The notes: generated from the letters alone by a model not told the origin. A stretch of 10,700 nucleotides of DNA from DATIKM01 sp035477595 (GCA_035477595.1 DATIKM010000182.1:1-10700), one strand, 5' to 3'; shown: positions 1 to 6,546, counted from the stretch's first letter. Numbers and translations: made by a program.

Positions 1-151
1 GTGCTCGGGGGCAACGCGTCCAGCGAAGTGCGGATGCACATCGTGGGCGCAGACGTGCACGGGCAGCGCCTCGGGTGGCGCGAGCCGGGCCTCATCGAGG
101 AGCTGCGCCTCGAGGACGCCGTGCGCAACCCCGCGCGCTGCGCGTCGAGTC

Positions 152-169
152 CCTGCCACTACAGGCAGG
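152..169. repeat. 6-bp inverted repeat (stem-loop) upstream of the AbiJ-like gene
   Basis: CCTGCC (152-157) and GGCAGG (164-169) pair perfectly around a six-base loop. There is no T-tract after it, so it is not a canonical intrinsic terminator. It sits about 70 bases before the AbiJ-like start and close to where coding-like composition in frame +1 fades. It could be a weak terminator of an upstream gene or an operator-like site, and chance is possible at this G+C. Confidence 0.3.
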
Positions 170-227
170 CACACCGAGGAACTCAACGCACTGGTAGCGC
201 CCCAACCGGGCCCGGACGATCACCCGC

Positions 228-232
228 GGAGG
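228..232 (+). promoter_or_regulatory. Shine-Dalgarno site of the AbiJ-like gene
   Basis: GGAGG ends seven bases before the ATG at 240. This supports 240 as the start rather than the in-frame ATG at 282 (Met15), which would remove the conserved FSDR segment. Confidence 0.7.
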
Positions 233-239
233 GAACGGG

Positions 240-1085
240 ATGGACCTGTTTTCCGATCGCCAACGCATAGGCCCGCGGCGCATGGAGCCGCAGGTCACTT
301 CCTTTGACAAGCGCCTGCGCAACGCCCTGTGGACGGCGTTCGTCAAGGACGTGTGGACTCCACGAGACACATGGTGTCACGATGACATCACGCGCCGGGA
401 TCGCGTTGTTGAGCACATATGGCTGCAGTTGTTCGGGAGATCCATCGACGACGTGCCTCAGACGGACAAAGACGGTCGCGGGCCCGCCCGCGATGTCCTG
501 CGCAAGTACTTCGAAAACTGCACGTGGTGGAAGCTGCTGGACTTGCTGGAACTTGCCATCCGCGGACTCAGCCCTGCGCGCTCCGCGGCCCTGGCCAAGG
601 CGCTCAACGACGCGATGGTGGCGCACTACGCCGCCTATCGTGTTATCGCCGGACGGTTCGTGCCGATAACCGATCCTCACGAGATGCGCGCTGTGGACGA
701 AGCTGCGTCCAGCGGCGGGCAGCCAGCGCGAAAGCACATCGAGAAAGCGCTGAAGTTCCTGTCGGACCGAGACAGCCCGGACTACTGCAACTCGATTAAG
801 GATGCCATATGTGCGCTTGAGGCGACCTGCCGGGAGATCGCGGGCGATCAGAGCGCAGGCCTCTCGGATGCTCTGAAGCGCATGAAGTCTGAGCCGCAGG
901 TACACCCCGCGCTTGTAGGCGCGATGGACAAGCTCTACGGTTTCGCCAGCGATGCAGGAGGGGTTCGGCACGCCTCGAGGGAGCCCCAGAACACCCCCTC
1001 GTTTGAGGACGCGAAGCTCGTACTCGTGCTGTGCTGCGCGATCATCAACTTCCTGCTGGCCGCACAGGCCAAGCGCGGCAGTTAA
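240..1085 (+). CDS. AbiJ-NTD4-type abortive-infection-like protein
   Basis: This is a predicted cytoplasmic protein of 281 residues. The N-terminus opens with an FSDR segment, followed by a spacer and LRNALW (about residues 26-31). That is the signature of the AbiJ N-terminal domain 4 family, found in putative anti-phage abortive-infection and other conflict proteins. The domain probably covers residues 1-115. The C-terminal part (about 155-275) has a YCNSIKDAI segment, then HPAL, LYGFASDAGGVRHA (232-245) and a final DAKLVLVLCCAIINFLL helix. This is the usual C-terminal half of such proteins. A GG-ARG-HIS motif is conserved, but no classical HEPN RxxxxH motif could be assigned, so nuclease activity is not claimed. 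The biochemical activity of the family is not firmly known to me. A hand count at 421-480 gives 37/60 G+C, well below the metabolic genes, and codons such as GTT, ATA and ATT occur; both suggest acquisition by transfer. The next gene starts 24 bases downstream. Confidence 0.8.
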   Translation: MDLFSDRQRIGPRRMEPQVTSFDKRLRNALWTAFVKDVWTPRDTWCHDDITRRDRVVEHIWLQLFGRSIDDVPQTDKDGRGPARDVLRKYFENCTWWKLLDLLELAIRGLSPARSAALAKALNDAMVAHYAAYRVIAGRFVPITDPHEMRAVDEAASSGGQPARKHIEKALKFLSDRDSPDYCNSIKDAICALEATCREIAGDQSAGLSDALKRMKSEPQVHPALVGAMDKLYGFASDAGGVRHASREPQNTPSFEDAKLVLVLCCAIINFLLAAQAKRGS

Positions 1086-1109
1086 CCGGAGACCCGAGAG
1101 CCCGCGCCC

Positions 1110-1548
1110 ATGTACGAGCGGCGGCATCAGACGCTGATCCCCCGTGACGCCTTCCTGCGCAGGCTGGGCCGGCACGCGGGCGTGGTGCTCTCCATCGCGG
1201 CGCTCGCCATCGTGGCGGGGTCGCCGGCGATCGGCATGGCGGGTCATCGCCGGTTCGAAGGCCTCTACTGGGTCGATGCGCTGCTGAAAGCCGCCATGGT
1301 TGTGGGCGGCATGGGGCCCCGTTGCGGCGCTTCAGACCGCGCCCGGCAAGGTCTTCGCGGCGCTCTACGCCCTCTACTCCGGCCTCGTTGTCATCGTCGT
1401 GGCGGGCCTGCTTCTCCCGCCGGTCTTCCACCGCATCGTGCACCACTTCGCCATGGCGTTCGAGGACGAGGCCGCACCTGGCGACCCGTCGCCACAGGAG
1501 GTATCGCGAGCAGCTGCGCGTAAAGGTCGCCCCAACGCCGCTCCTTGA
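1110..1548 (+). pseudogene. Small two-helix, channel-like membrane protein, frameshifted
   Basis: Two open frames together make one coherent protein. The first runs from ATG 1110 in frame 3 to the GGMGP codons (1305-1319). The sense then continues in frame 1 from 1321 (VAALQTAPGKVF) to a TGA at 1546-1548. One extra C in the GGGGCCCC run at 1313-1320 accounts for the shift; removing it gives 145 residues. The reconstituted protein has a basic N-terminus, a hydrophobic helix (about 23-45), a short segment GLYWVDALLKAAMVVGGMGP (51-70), a second helix (about 82-104) and a His-rich cytoplasmic tail. The helix-P-loop-helix layout and the GKVFAALYAL start of helix 2 resemble two-helix potassium channels (Ion_trans_2). 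However, GGMGP stands where TVGYGD would be, so potassium selectivity is not supported. As read, the frame-3 product would end at 1523 with an unrelated tail. This may be a true mutation or a homopolymer sequencing error. The ribosome site is weak (GAGAG, 1096-1100). Confidence 0.65.
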
Positions 1549-1552
1549 CAGC

Positions 1553-1558
1553 AGGAGG
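1553..1558 (+). promoter_or_regulatory. Shine-Dalgarno site deciding the nitroreductase start
   Basis: AGGAGG ends ten bases before ATG 1569. It lies inside the longer reading that would begin at TTG 1545, so it argues for the ATG start. That ATG gives the typical MDAIEAI nitroreductase beginning. Confidence 0.7.
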
Positions 1559-1568
1559 CAGACTCCGC

Positions 1569-2078
1569 ATGGATGCCATCGAAGCCATCATGACCCGACG
1601 CAGCGTGCGCGCGTACACGGATGGGACCGTCAGCCATGAGGCGATCGACCGCCTGCTCCAGTGCGCCATGCATGCACCCTCCGCCGGCAATCAGCAACCG
1701 TGGCACTTCGTGGTCCTCACGGACCGTCAGAAGATGGTGGAGGCCGCAGGCCTGCATCCCTACGCGCGGATGACCCAGACGGCAGCCCTCGCGGTGCTAG
1801 TCTGTGGAGACACCGCGGGGCTCAAGCACCCGCTCTACTGGCAGCAAGACTGCGCGGCCGCCGTGCAGAACCTGCTCGTCGCCGCCCACGCGATGGGCTT
1901 GGGCGCGGTGTGGACCGGCATCTATCCCACCGAGGATCGCGTGAAGGCCTTTCAGCAGTGGCTCGGCTTGCCGGAACACATCCTCCCTCTGGCCTTGATC
2001 CCCATCGGTTACCCGGAGCAGGAGCCTGCGCAGGTGGAGCGCTACGAGCCCAGGCGAGTTCACATGAACGGCTGGTAG
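1569..2078 (+). CDS. Nitroreductase-family FMN oxidoreductase
   Basis: This 169-residue protein belongs to the flavin-dependent nitroreductase superfamily. These are usually homodimeric cytoplasmic enzymes that use FMN and NAD(P)H to reduce nitroaromatics, quinones or other acceptors. The N-terminal RRSVRAY (residues 10-16) is the phosphate-binding part of the FMN site. APSAGNQQPWHF (36-47) is the second conserved flavin segment. The AHAMGLGAVWTGIYP stretch matches the glycine-containing FMN loop, and the protein ends in a short basic tail. The length fits the small single-domain branch of the family. The physiological substrate cannot be told from the sequence. It starts 20 bases after the channel-like gene and ends 21 bases before the alcohol dehydrogenase, so it is probably co-transcribed with both and may recycle or dispose of reducing equivalents for that pathway. 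Confidence 0.92.
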   Translation: MDAIEAIMTRRSVRAYTDGTVSHEAIDRLLQCAMHAPSAGNQQPWHFVVLTDRQKMVEAAGLHPYARMTQTAALAVLVCGDTAGLKHPLYWQQDCAAAVQNLLVAAHAMGLGAVWTGIYPTEDRVKAFQQWLGLPEHILPLALIPIGYPEQEPAQVERYEPRRVHMNGW

Positions 2079-2099
2079 TACGCCGGTCAGGATCAGCCC

Positions 2100-3209
2100 A
2101 TGAAGGCCGCTGTTTTCATAGAGCGTCTGCGTCCGCTCTCCGTGCGCGAGTACCCAGACCTGCCGCCGGCGCCCGGCCAGGCGGTGGTCGACCTCGAGAC
2201 CTCCGGCGTCTGCGGCACGGACGTGCACATCTGGGAGGGCGCGATCCCGTTCGAGGGCCCGATGATTCTGGGCCACGAAATGCTCGGGCGCGTTCGCGCG
2301 CTAGGCGACGGGCCGGCGTTCGACTGCCTCGGCGCCCCACTGCGACCCGGCAACCGCGTTGCGGTGAACGTCATCGAGCCATGCGGCGAGTGCGCGCTCT
2401 GCCGGTCCGGCGGCGCGGCCTCGTGCCTGAAGCTGGCGAGCACGCTCACCTACACGCGCTCCCCCGAGGAGCCGCCCCACCTCCACGGCGGCTGGGCCGA
2501 AGCCAACCACAGCCCGATCCGATACCTGCAGGGCGCTCCGGAGGACGTGCCTGCCGAGGTGCTAGCCGCGTTCCTCTGCGCGGGCCCCACGGTGGTGCGC
2601 GGTCTCGCCTACGCGGGCGGCGTTGCACCAGGCGAGCGCGTGGTGGTGCAGGGATCGGGGCCTGTCGGGCTCTTCGCGGCGCTCTACGCCAAGCGCCTGG
2701 GCGCCGCGCACGTCATCCTCATCGGCTCCGGCGCCCATCCGGCGCGGCTGCCGCTTGCCCGCGACCTCGGCGCCGACGAGGTGCACGATTTCCGCGCGAC
2801 CACGGAAGAGGAGCGCAAGGCCGCGGTGGCCGCAGCCACCGGCGGGATTGGCGCGGACCTCGCCATCGAATGCAGCGGCGCCCCGGAGGCGGCCGTTGAG
2901 GGGCTCCACCTGCTACGCCTGCGGGGCCGCGCCGTGTGGGCGGGCCAGTACAGCAACCGCGGGACCGTGGCGATGCCTCCCCACCTGATCACCTTCAATG
3001 CGCTTCAGGTGTTTGGGAGCGCCCAGTTCACCGCCGAGGACCGCGCGGAGTACTTCCGGTTCCTGCGGAGCGTGCCGGACGCCTGGCCGGCCATCGCGCG
3101 GGTGGTGACGCACCGCTTCCCGGTGGATCGAGCGTCCGAGGCGGTGGCGACGGCGCGATCGGGCGCGGCCATCAAGGCGGTCCTGACGCGCGAACAGGGC
3201 GCGGTCTAA
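2100..3209 (+). CDS. Zinc-dependent medium-chain alcohol dehydrogenase
   Basis: This 369-residue protein is a medium-chain dehydrogenase/reductase of the zinc alcohol, sorbitol and threonine dehydrogenase type. It is predicted to oxidise an alcohol or polyol to an aldehyde or ketone, or the reverse, with NAD(P). Catalytic zinc ligands are visible as C38 in VCGTD and H59-E60 in GHE. The structural zinc lobe is complete as C95, C98, C101 and C109 with the standard 2-2-7 spacing. The nucleotide-binding Rossmann fold carries GSGPVG (184-189). GNRV replaces the usual GDRV at 84-87, a mild variation. The length is normal. The start at ATG 2100 is preceded by AGGA (2089-2092), seven bases away. The gene lies between the nitroreductase (21 bases) and the glycyl radical enzyme (68 bases). 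It may therefore act on the substrate or product of the radical enzyme, but the exact substrate is unknown. Confidence 0.93.
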   Translation: MKAAVFIERLRPLSVREYPDLPPAPGQAVVDLETSGVCGTDVHIWEGAIPFEGPMILGHEMLGRVRALGDGPAFDCLGAPLRPGNRVAVNVIEPCGECALCRSGGAASCLKLASTLTYTRSPEEPPHLHGGWAEANHSPIRYLQGAPEDVPAEVLAAFLCAGPTVVRGLAYAGGVAPGERVVVQGSGPVGLFAALYAKRLGAAHVILIGSGAHPARLPLARDLGADEVHDFRATTEEERKAAVAAATGGIGADLAIECSGAPEAAVEGLHLLRLRGRAVWAGQYSNRGTVAMPPHLITFNALQVFGSAQFTAEDRAEYFRFLRSVPDAWPAIARVVTHRFPVDRASEAVATARSGAAIKAVLTREQGAV

Positions 3210-3266
3210 CGCCACCGGGCGCTCGCGGACGGAGCGGGTTCGCGCCCGCCGCTGCGCAGGCCGGAT

Positions 3267-3271
3267 GGAGG
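3267..3271 (+). promoter_or_regulatory. Shine-Dalgarno site deciding the glycyl radical enzyme start
   Basis: GGAGG lies six bases before ATG 3278. The frame is open much further upstream, back into the dehydrogenase gene, and only this ATG combines a ribosome site with a family-like N-terminus. Confidence 0.75.
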
Positions 3272-3277
3272 CAGGGC

Positions 3278-5428
3278 ATGCCGGGCAAGTGGCTGCGAGC
3301 CGGAGAGGTGTCCCGACACACGCTGGCGTTGCAGGACGCACGCCGGTTCCCTGCGTCCGCCCTGTGGCGCGCCCGCTCGTATCGCGAGACTGCCGGCGAG
3401 CCGATGACCGTGCGGCGCGCGCTTGCGCTCAACGCGGTGCTGGCCTCGTGCGACCTGCCGATCCTGCCGGGTGAGGCGCTCCTGGGCTCGGGGACGGTCC
3501 GCCTCGCGCCCGACGGCCCCACGGCCGTGCTCGATCGGGCGCGCGACGAGTTGGCCGCTATCGGCGGACGGCACTTCGGCACGCACGCCGACCATCACTG
3601 CCCGGACTACCCAGGCCTGCTCTCCGAGGGACTCGGCGGTTTGCGCCGTCGGGCCTCTGCGGAGCGCGCGCGCAGGGAGGCAGCCGGCGAAGCCGACCGC
3701 GCCGCGTTCCTCCGCTCGGTGCAGATCGCGCTGGAGGGCGCCTCGCGGCACGTGCTGCGGTGGGCCGCCGAGGCGCACCGCGTAGCCCGGCAGCGAGGGC
3801 CCTACCGCCAGGCTCTGCGGCGTCAGGCGGTGATGCTCGAGCGGCTCGCGACGCGGCCGGCCTCGACCTTCCACGAGGCGCTGCAGCTCGTGTTCCTGGC
3901 CCACAGCATCCTCCAGCTCGATGATCGCAACGCCATGGCTCTGGGCCGGCTCGACCAGACCTTGTGGCCGTACTACGAGGCAGACCTCGGCGCCGGCCGC
4001 CTGACCGCGGACGGCGCGCGCGTCCTACTCCACCACCTGTTCGCCAAGCTGGCCCATCGCGGCGACGTTCAGAATGTGGCCGTCGGAGGCCTGACACCGG
4101 ACGGTGCGGACGCCACGAACGAGCTGAGCACGCTCATCGTGGAGGCGGTGCATGCTGTCGGCCAGCCCGGCGGCAACCTCACGGCGCGCGTCCACGCCGG
4201 GACCCCCACGGAGTTCCTGCGAGCGTGCGCGGCGTGCATCCGCACCGGCGCCGGCTTCCCCGCCATGGTGAACGACGGCGTGATGGTGCCGGCGCTCCAT
4301 GCGCAGGGCTATCCCCTCGAGGAGGCGCGCGACTACTGCTTCGTAGGGTGCATCGAGTCGTTCATCCCGGGGCGGCAGGCCCCTTGGGCGGACAGCCGAC
4401 TGAACCTGCTCCGGTGCGTCGACCTTGCGCTGCGCGATGGACGGGACGGCCTCACGGGCGAGCAGGCGGGGCCCCGCACCGGCGAACCGACGGACTGGCC
4501 GGCGTTCGGCGCCGCCTTCGAGGCGCAGGTGCGCGCCGCCATCGAGGCCCACACCGAGTGGGTCTGCAGCATGGAGCGCGATGCCGACGCGCGCGCCGCA
4601 GAGCTCACCAGTCCACTGATGAGCGCGCTCACCCTCGACTGCATCGCTCGCGGGCGGGACGTGAATGACGGAGGCGCGCGCTGGCAGGGGTGCCACGGCG
4701 TGGCGGGAATGGGCATTGGCAGCGTGGCGGACTCGCTCGCCGCCGTCAGGCAGTTCGTCTACGACCGGCGCGAGATCGGGCTGCCCGAGCTGCGCGCCGC
4801 GCTGGACGCGGACTTCGAAGGCCACGAGGCGCTGCGCGCCCGTCTGCTGAACGCCGCGCCCAAGTACGGCAACGACAACGAGGCGGTGGACGCGCTCGCC
4901 GTCGCGGCAGCCCGGGTCTTCGGCGAGGCGCTCCTGCAACGGCGGCTGCCGTCGGGCGGGCGCTTCTGGGGCCTGATGGCAGCCAACGTGCAGAACGTCT
5001 CCTCCGGTAGGGAAGTGGGCGCCACGCCCGACGGGCGGCGCGCACGGGAGCCGCTCTCCGACGCCGCGTCACCCACCTTCGGGCGCGACGTGCGCGGGCC
5101 CACGGCCACCGTGCGCTCCGTCGCCAAGCTGGACTACGTCCTCTGCCCGGGCGGCAACGTGGTGAACATGAAGCTCCATGCGCCCACGCTCGCGGGGGAC
5201 CGCGGGCTCGACGCCATCGCGTCGCTCGTGCGCACCTGTTTCGATCTGGGCGGCGCTCAGCTCCAGTTCAACACGACTGACCGCGCGCTGCTCATCGAGG
5301 CGATGGAGCACCCGGAGCGCCACCGCAACCTGGTGGTCCGCGTCTCCGGCTTCTCGGCCTACTTCGTGCAGCTCGACCCGGCCGTCCAGGCCGACATCCT
5401 CGCACGCACCGAGCACCGGCTGGCGTGA
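3278..5428 (+). CDS. Glycyl radical enzyme, PFL-like with GCIE active site
   Basis: This 716-residue protein belongs to the glycyl radical enzyme (pyruvate formate-lyase-like) superfamily. A stable, oxygen-sensitive glycine radical drives chemistry at an active-site cysteine. Visible in order are an N-terminal PILPGEALLGSG segment; LGRLDQTLWPYYEADL; NVAVGGLTPDG followed by NELS; GFPAMVNDGVM; the cysteine loop CFVGCIES with C358 and E360; SPLMSALTLDC; NDGGARW; PKYGNDNEAVD; TPDGRRAREPLSDAASP (about 583-600); and the radical loop RVSGFSAYF with G691, 26 residues from the end. The Cys-x-Glu arrangement is that of dehydratases and C-X lyases (glycerol dehydratase, choline lyase and relatives). Pyruvate formate-lyase has adjacent cysteines instead, so pyruvate is unlikely. 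Phe replaces the common Tyr after the radical Gly. The length is somewhat short for the superfamily. No radical-SAM activase is present in the window, although the enzyme would need one. The substrate is undetermined; the neighbouring dehydrogenase hints at an alcohol, polyol or aldehyde. Confidence 0.93.
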   Translation: MPGKWLRAGEVSRHTLALQDARRFPASALWRARSYRETAGEPMTVRRALALNAVLASCDLPILPGEALLGSGTVRLAPDGPTAVLDRARDELAAIGGRHFGTHADHHCPDYPGLLSEGLGGLRRRASAERARREAAGEADRAAFLRSVQIALEGASRHVLRWAAEAHRVARQRGPYRQALRRQAVMLERLATRPASTFHEALQLVFLAHSILQLDDRNAMALGRLDQTLWPYYEADLGAGRLTADGARVLLHHLFAKLAHRGDVQNVAVGGLTPDGADATNELSTLIVEAVHAVGQPGGNLTARVHAGTPTEFLRACAACIRTGAGFPAMVNDGVMVPALHAQGYPLEEARDYCFVGCIESFIPGRQAPWADSRLNLLRCVDLALRDGRDGLTGEQAGPRTGEPTDWPAFGAAFEAQVRAAIEAHTEWVCSMERDADARAAELTSPLMSALTLDCIARGRDVNDGGARWQGCHGVAGMGIGSVADSLAAVRQFVYDRREIGLPELRAALDADFEGHEALRARLLNAAPKYGNDNEAVDALAVAAARVFGEALLQRRLPSGGRFWGLMAANVQNVSSGREVGATPDGRRAREPLSDAASPTFGRDVRGPTATVRSVAKLDYVLCPGGNVVNMKLHAPTLAGDRGLDAIASLVRTCFDLGGAQLQFNTTDRALLIEAMEHPERHRNLVVRVSGFSAYFVQLDPAVQADILARTEHRLA

Positions 5429-5571
5429 TCGTCTCTGCAGTCACTTGCGCTCCGGCGAAGTGAACCTCGCAGTCCCCGCCGCATACCTGGTGAACCGCGC
5501 GGCACCCCCGCGGCGAGCGCGCGGAGGCCGATGGGGGCCGGTCGCAGTGACCTTCCGACAGGAGCGAGCTA
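5429..5571. other. Convergent intergenic region
   Basis: These 143 bases separate the stop of the glycyl radical enzyme from the stop of the pirin gene on the opposite strand. A bidirectional terminator would be expected. The only simple inverted repeat found is CACTT (5442-5446) with AAGTG (5458-5462), five base pairs around an eleven-base loop and without a T-tract. No gene is evident. Confidence 0.4.
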
Positions 5572-6480
5572 TCAGTCGCTTGCGCGGAGGAACGTGCCTC
5601 GCTCCAGCTCCTCGAACGCCTGGCGCAGCTCCGCCTGCGTGTTCATGACGATAGGGCCGTACCAGGCCACCGGCTCCCGCAGCGGTCGCCCCGAGGCGAG
5701 AAGGAACCGTACGCCCTCGTCGCCCGCCTGCACGCTTACCTCGTCGCCGCTGTCGAAGAGCACGAGCGACCGGTTCTGCGCCTCGCTGGGCGGCGCGGTG
5801 TCCAGCCAGCGAACCCCTTCCGTGGGCACGGCGAGCGGGCCGGATGCGTTGCAGAACCTGCCCGCGCCGGCGAAGACGTACGCGAAGGCGTTGCGATCCG
5901 TGGCCATCGGCAGCGTAGCGCGGACGCCGGGCGGGACGCTGACGTCGAGATAGACCGGGTCCGCCGCCACTCCCTCGACCGGCCCCGTCACGCCCCAGAG
6001 CGTGCCGCACACCACCCGCGCGCGGACGCCATTCCCGTTGCCCGCCTCGGGGATGTCGGCGGCGCCGATCTCCTGGTAGCGCGGCGCGGTCATCTTCAGA
6101 GCGGCCGGCAGGTTCGCCCAGAGCTGGAACCCGTGCATCCGCCCGGCCGTGTCGCCTTTTGGCATCTCCTGGTGCAGGATGCCGCGGCCAGCGGTCATCC
6201 ACTGCACGTCCCCTGGACCGATAGTGCCGCGGTTGCCCAGGCTGTCGCCGTGCTCCACCGTGCCCGCCAGCACGTAGGTGATCGTCTCGATGCCGCGGTG
6301 CGGATGCCAGGGGAAGCCCGCGAGGTAGTCCTCCGGCACATCGTTGCGGAAGTCGTCCAGCAGAAGGAACGGGTCCGTCTCCGACGTGCTGCCAAACCCA
6401 AAGGCGCGCCGCAATCGCACCCCGGCGCCCTCGACGGTGGGCTTTGCCTGGCTCAGACGCTTCACCGGCCTGATGGACAT
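5572..6480 (-). CDS. Pirin family protein
   Basis: This 302-residue protein is a two-domain cupin of the pirin family. The N-terminal barrel holds the complete metal site: H59 and H61 in WHPHRGIET, and H103 and E105 in GILHQE. These correspond to the Fe-binding residues His56, His58, His101 and Glu103 of human pirin. Typical family segments include DPFLLLDDF, GDVQWMTAGRGI and FQLWANLP. The C-terminal barrel ends near GRPLREPVAWYGPIVMNT. Bacterial pirins have been reported as quercetin 2,3-dioxygenases, as redox-sensitive regulators and as modulators of central metabolism; the sequence does not distinguish these. The start is fixed by a strong GAGGAGGT site (5' of the gene, plus-strand 6485-6492). 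The gene follows the agarase-like gene by 66 bases on the same strand and may be co-transcribed with it, although a stem-loop lies between. Confidence 0.94.
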   Translation of the reverse strand: MSIRPVKRLSQAKPTVEGAGVRLRRAFGFGSTSETDPFLLLDDFRNDVPEDYLAGFPWHPHRGIETITYVLAGTVEHGDSLGNRGTIGPGDVQWMTAGRGILHQEMPKGDTAGRMHGFQLWANLPAALKMTAPRYQEIGAADIPEAGNGNGVRARVVCGTLWGVTGPVEGVAADPVYLDVSVPPGVRATLPMATDRNAFAYVFAGAGRFCNASGPLAVPTEGVRWLDTAPPSEAQNRSLVLFDSGDEVSVQAGDEGVRFLLASGRPLREPVAWYGPIVMNTQAELRQAFEELERGTFLRASD

Positions 6481-6484
6481 GTTG

Positions 6485-6492
6485 ACCTCCTC
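6485..6492 (-). promoter_or_regulatory. Strong Shine-Dalgarno site of the pirin gene
   Basis: The minus strand reads GAGGAGGT, four bases before the pirin ATG. It is among the strongest ribosome sites in the window and fixes the start at 6480. Confidence 0.75.
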
Positions 6493-6506
6493 GTCGCGCT
6501 CCTGCA

Positions 6507-6529
6507 GTCCGCCTCCCGGCCGGGCGGAC
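6507..6529 (-). repeat. GC-rich stem-loop between agarase-like gene and pirin
   Basis: GTCCGCC (6507-6513) pairs perfectly with GGCGGAC (6523-6529), a seven-base-pair stem around a nine-base loop. In the direction of transcription it lies after the stop of the agarase-like gene and before the pirin ribosome site. No T-tract follows. It may be a partial terminator, an attenuator or an mRNA-end stabiliser that uncouples the two genes. Confidence 0.4.
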
Positions 6530-6546
6530 CAAGGAGCCAGACGCGA

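Larger units (their letters stand above)
1..239. other. Left-edge segment, no assignable gene; possible 3' remnant in frame +1
   Basis: No protein is recognised here. Frame +1 is open from base 1 to a TAG at 268-270. Over roughly the first 150 bases its third codon positions are almost all G or C, as in the genuine genes of the window. After that the bias fades and the peptide becomes arginine-, proline- and threonine-rich. This could be the end of a gene that enters from the left, or a remnant of one cut off where the lower-GC AbiJ-like gene begins. Frame +2 is also open, so openness alone proves little in DNA this rich in G+C. A perfect 6-bp inverted repeat lies at 152-169. No tRNA, insertion-sequence end or clear promoter is visible. 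Confidence 0.3.

Noticed and set aside
1..100. Minus-strand peptide with an AHDVHP stretch, reminiscent of the DLHP motif of HypF-type proteins
   Set aside because: The surrounding residues do not match that family, and third-position bias is weaker than in frame +1, so the short match is likely chance.
206..215. Perfect palindrome CCGGGCCCGG upstream of the AbiJ-like gene
   Set aside because: Pure G/C palindromes of this size arise readily in such sequence, and it has no second copy or operator-like spacing.
183..1247. Minus-strand open frame of 354 codons opposite the AbiJ-like gene
   Set aside because: The plus-strand AbiJ-like protein carries clear family motifs and a ribosome site; the antisense product has neither.
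3234..3249. Inverted repeat GCGGG/CCCGC between the dehydrogenase and glycyl radical enzyme genes
   Set aside because: It is only five base pairs, has no T-tract, and is expected often by chance at this G+C; not convincing as a terminator.
2936..3277. Upstream extension of the glycyl radical enzyme frame into the dehydrogenase gene
   Set aside because: The extension is the out-of-frame shadow of the dehydrogenase; GGAGG six bases before ATG 3278 and the family-like N-terminus fix the start there.
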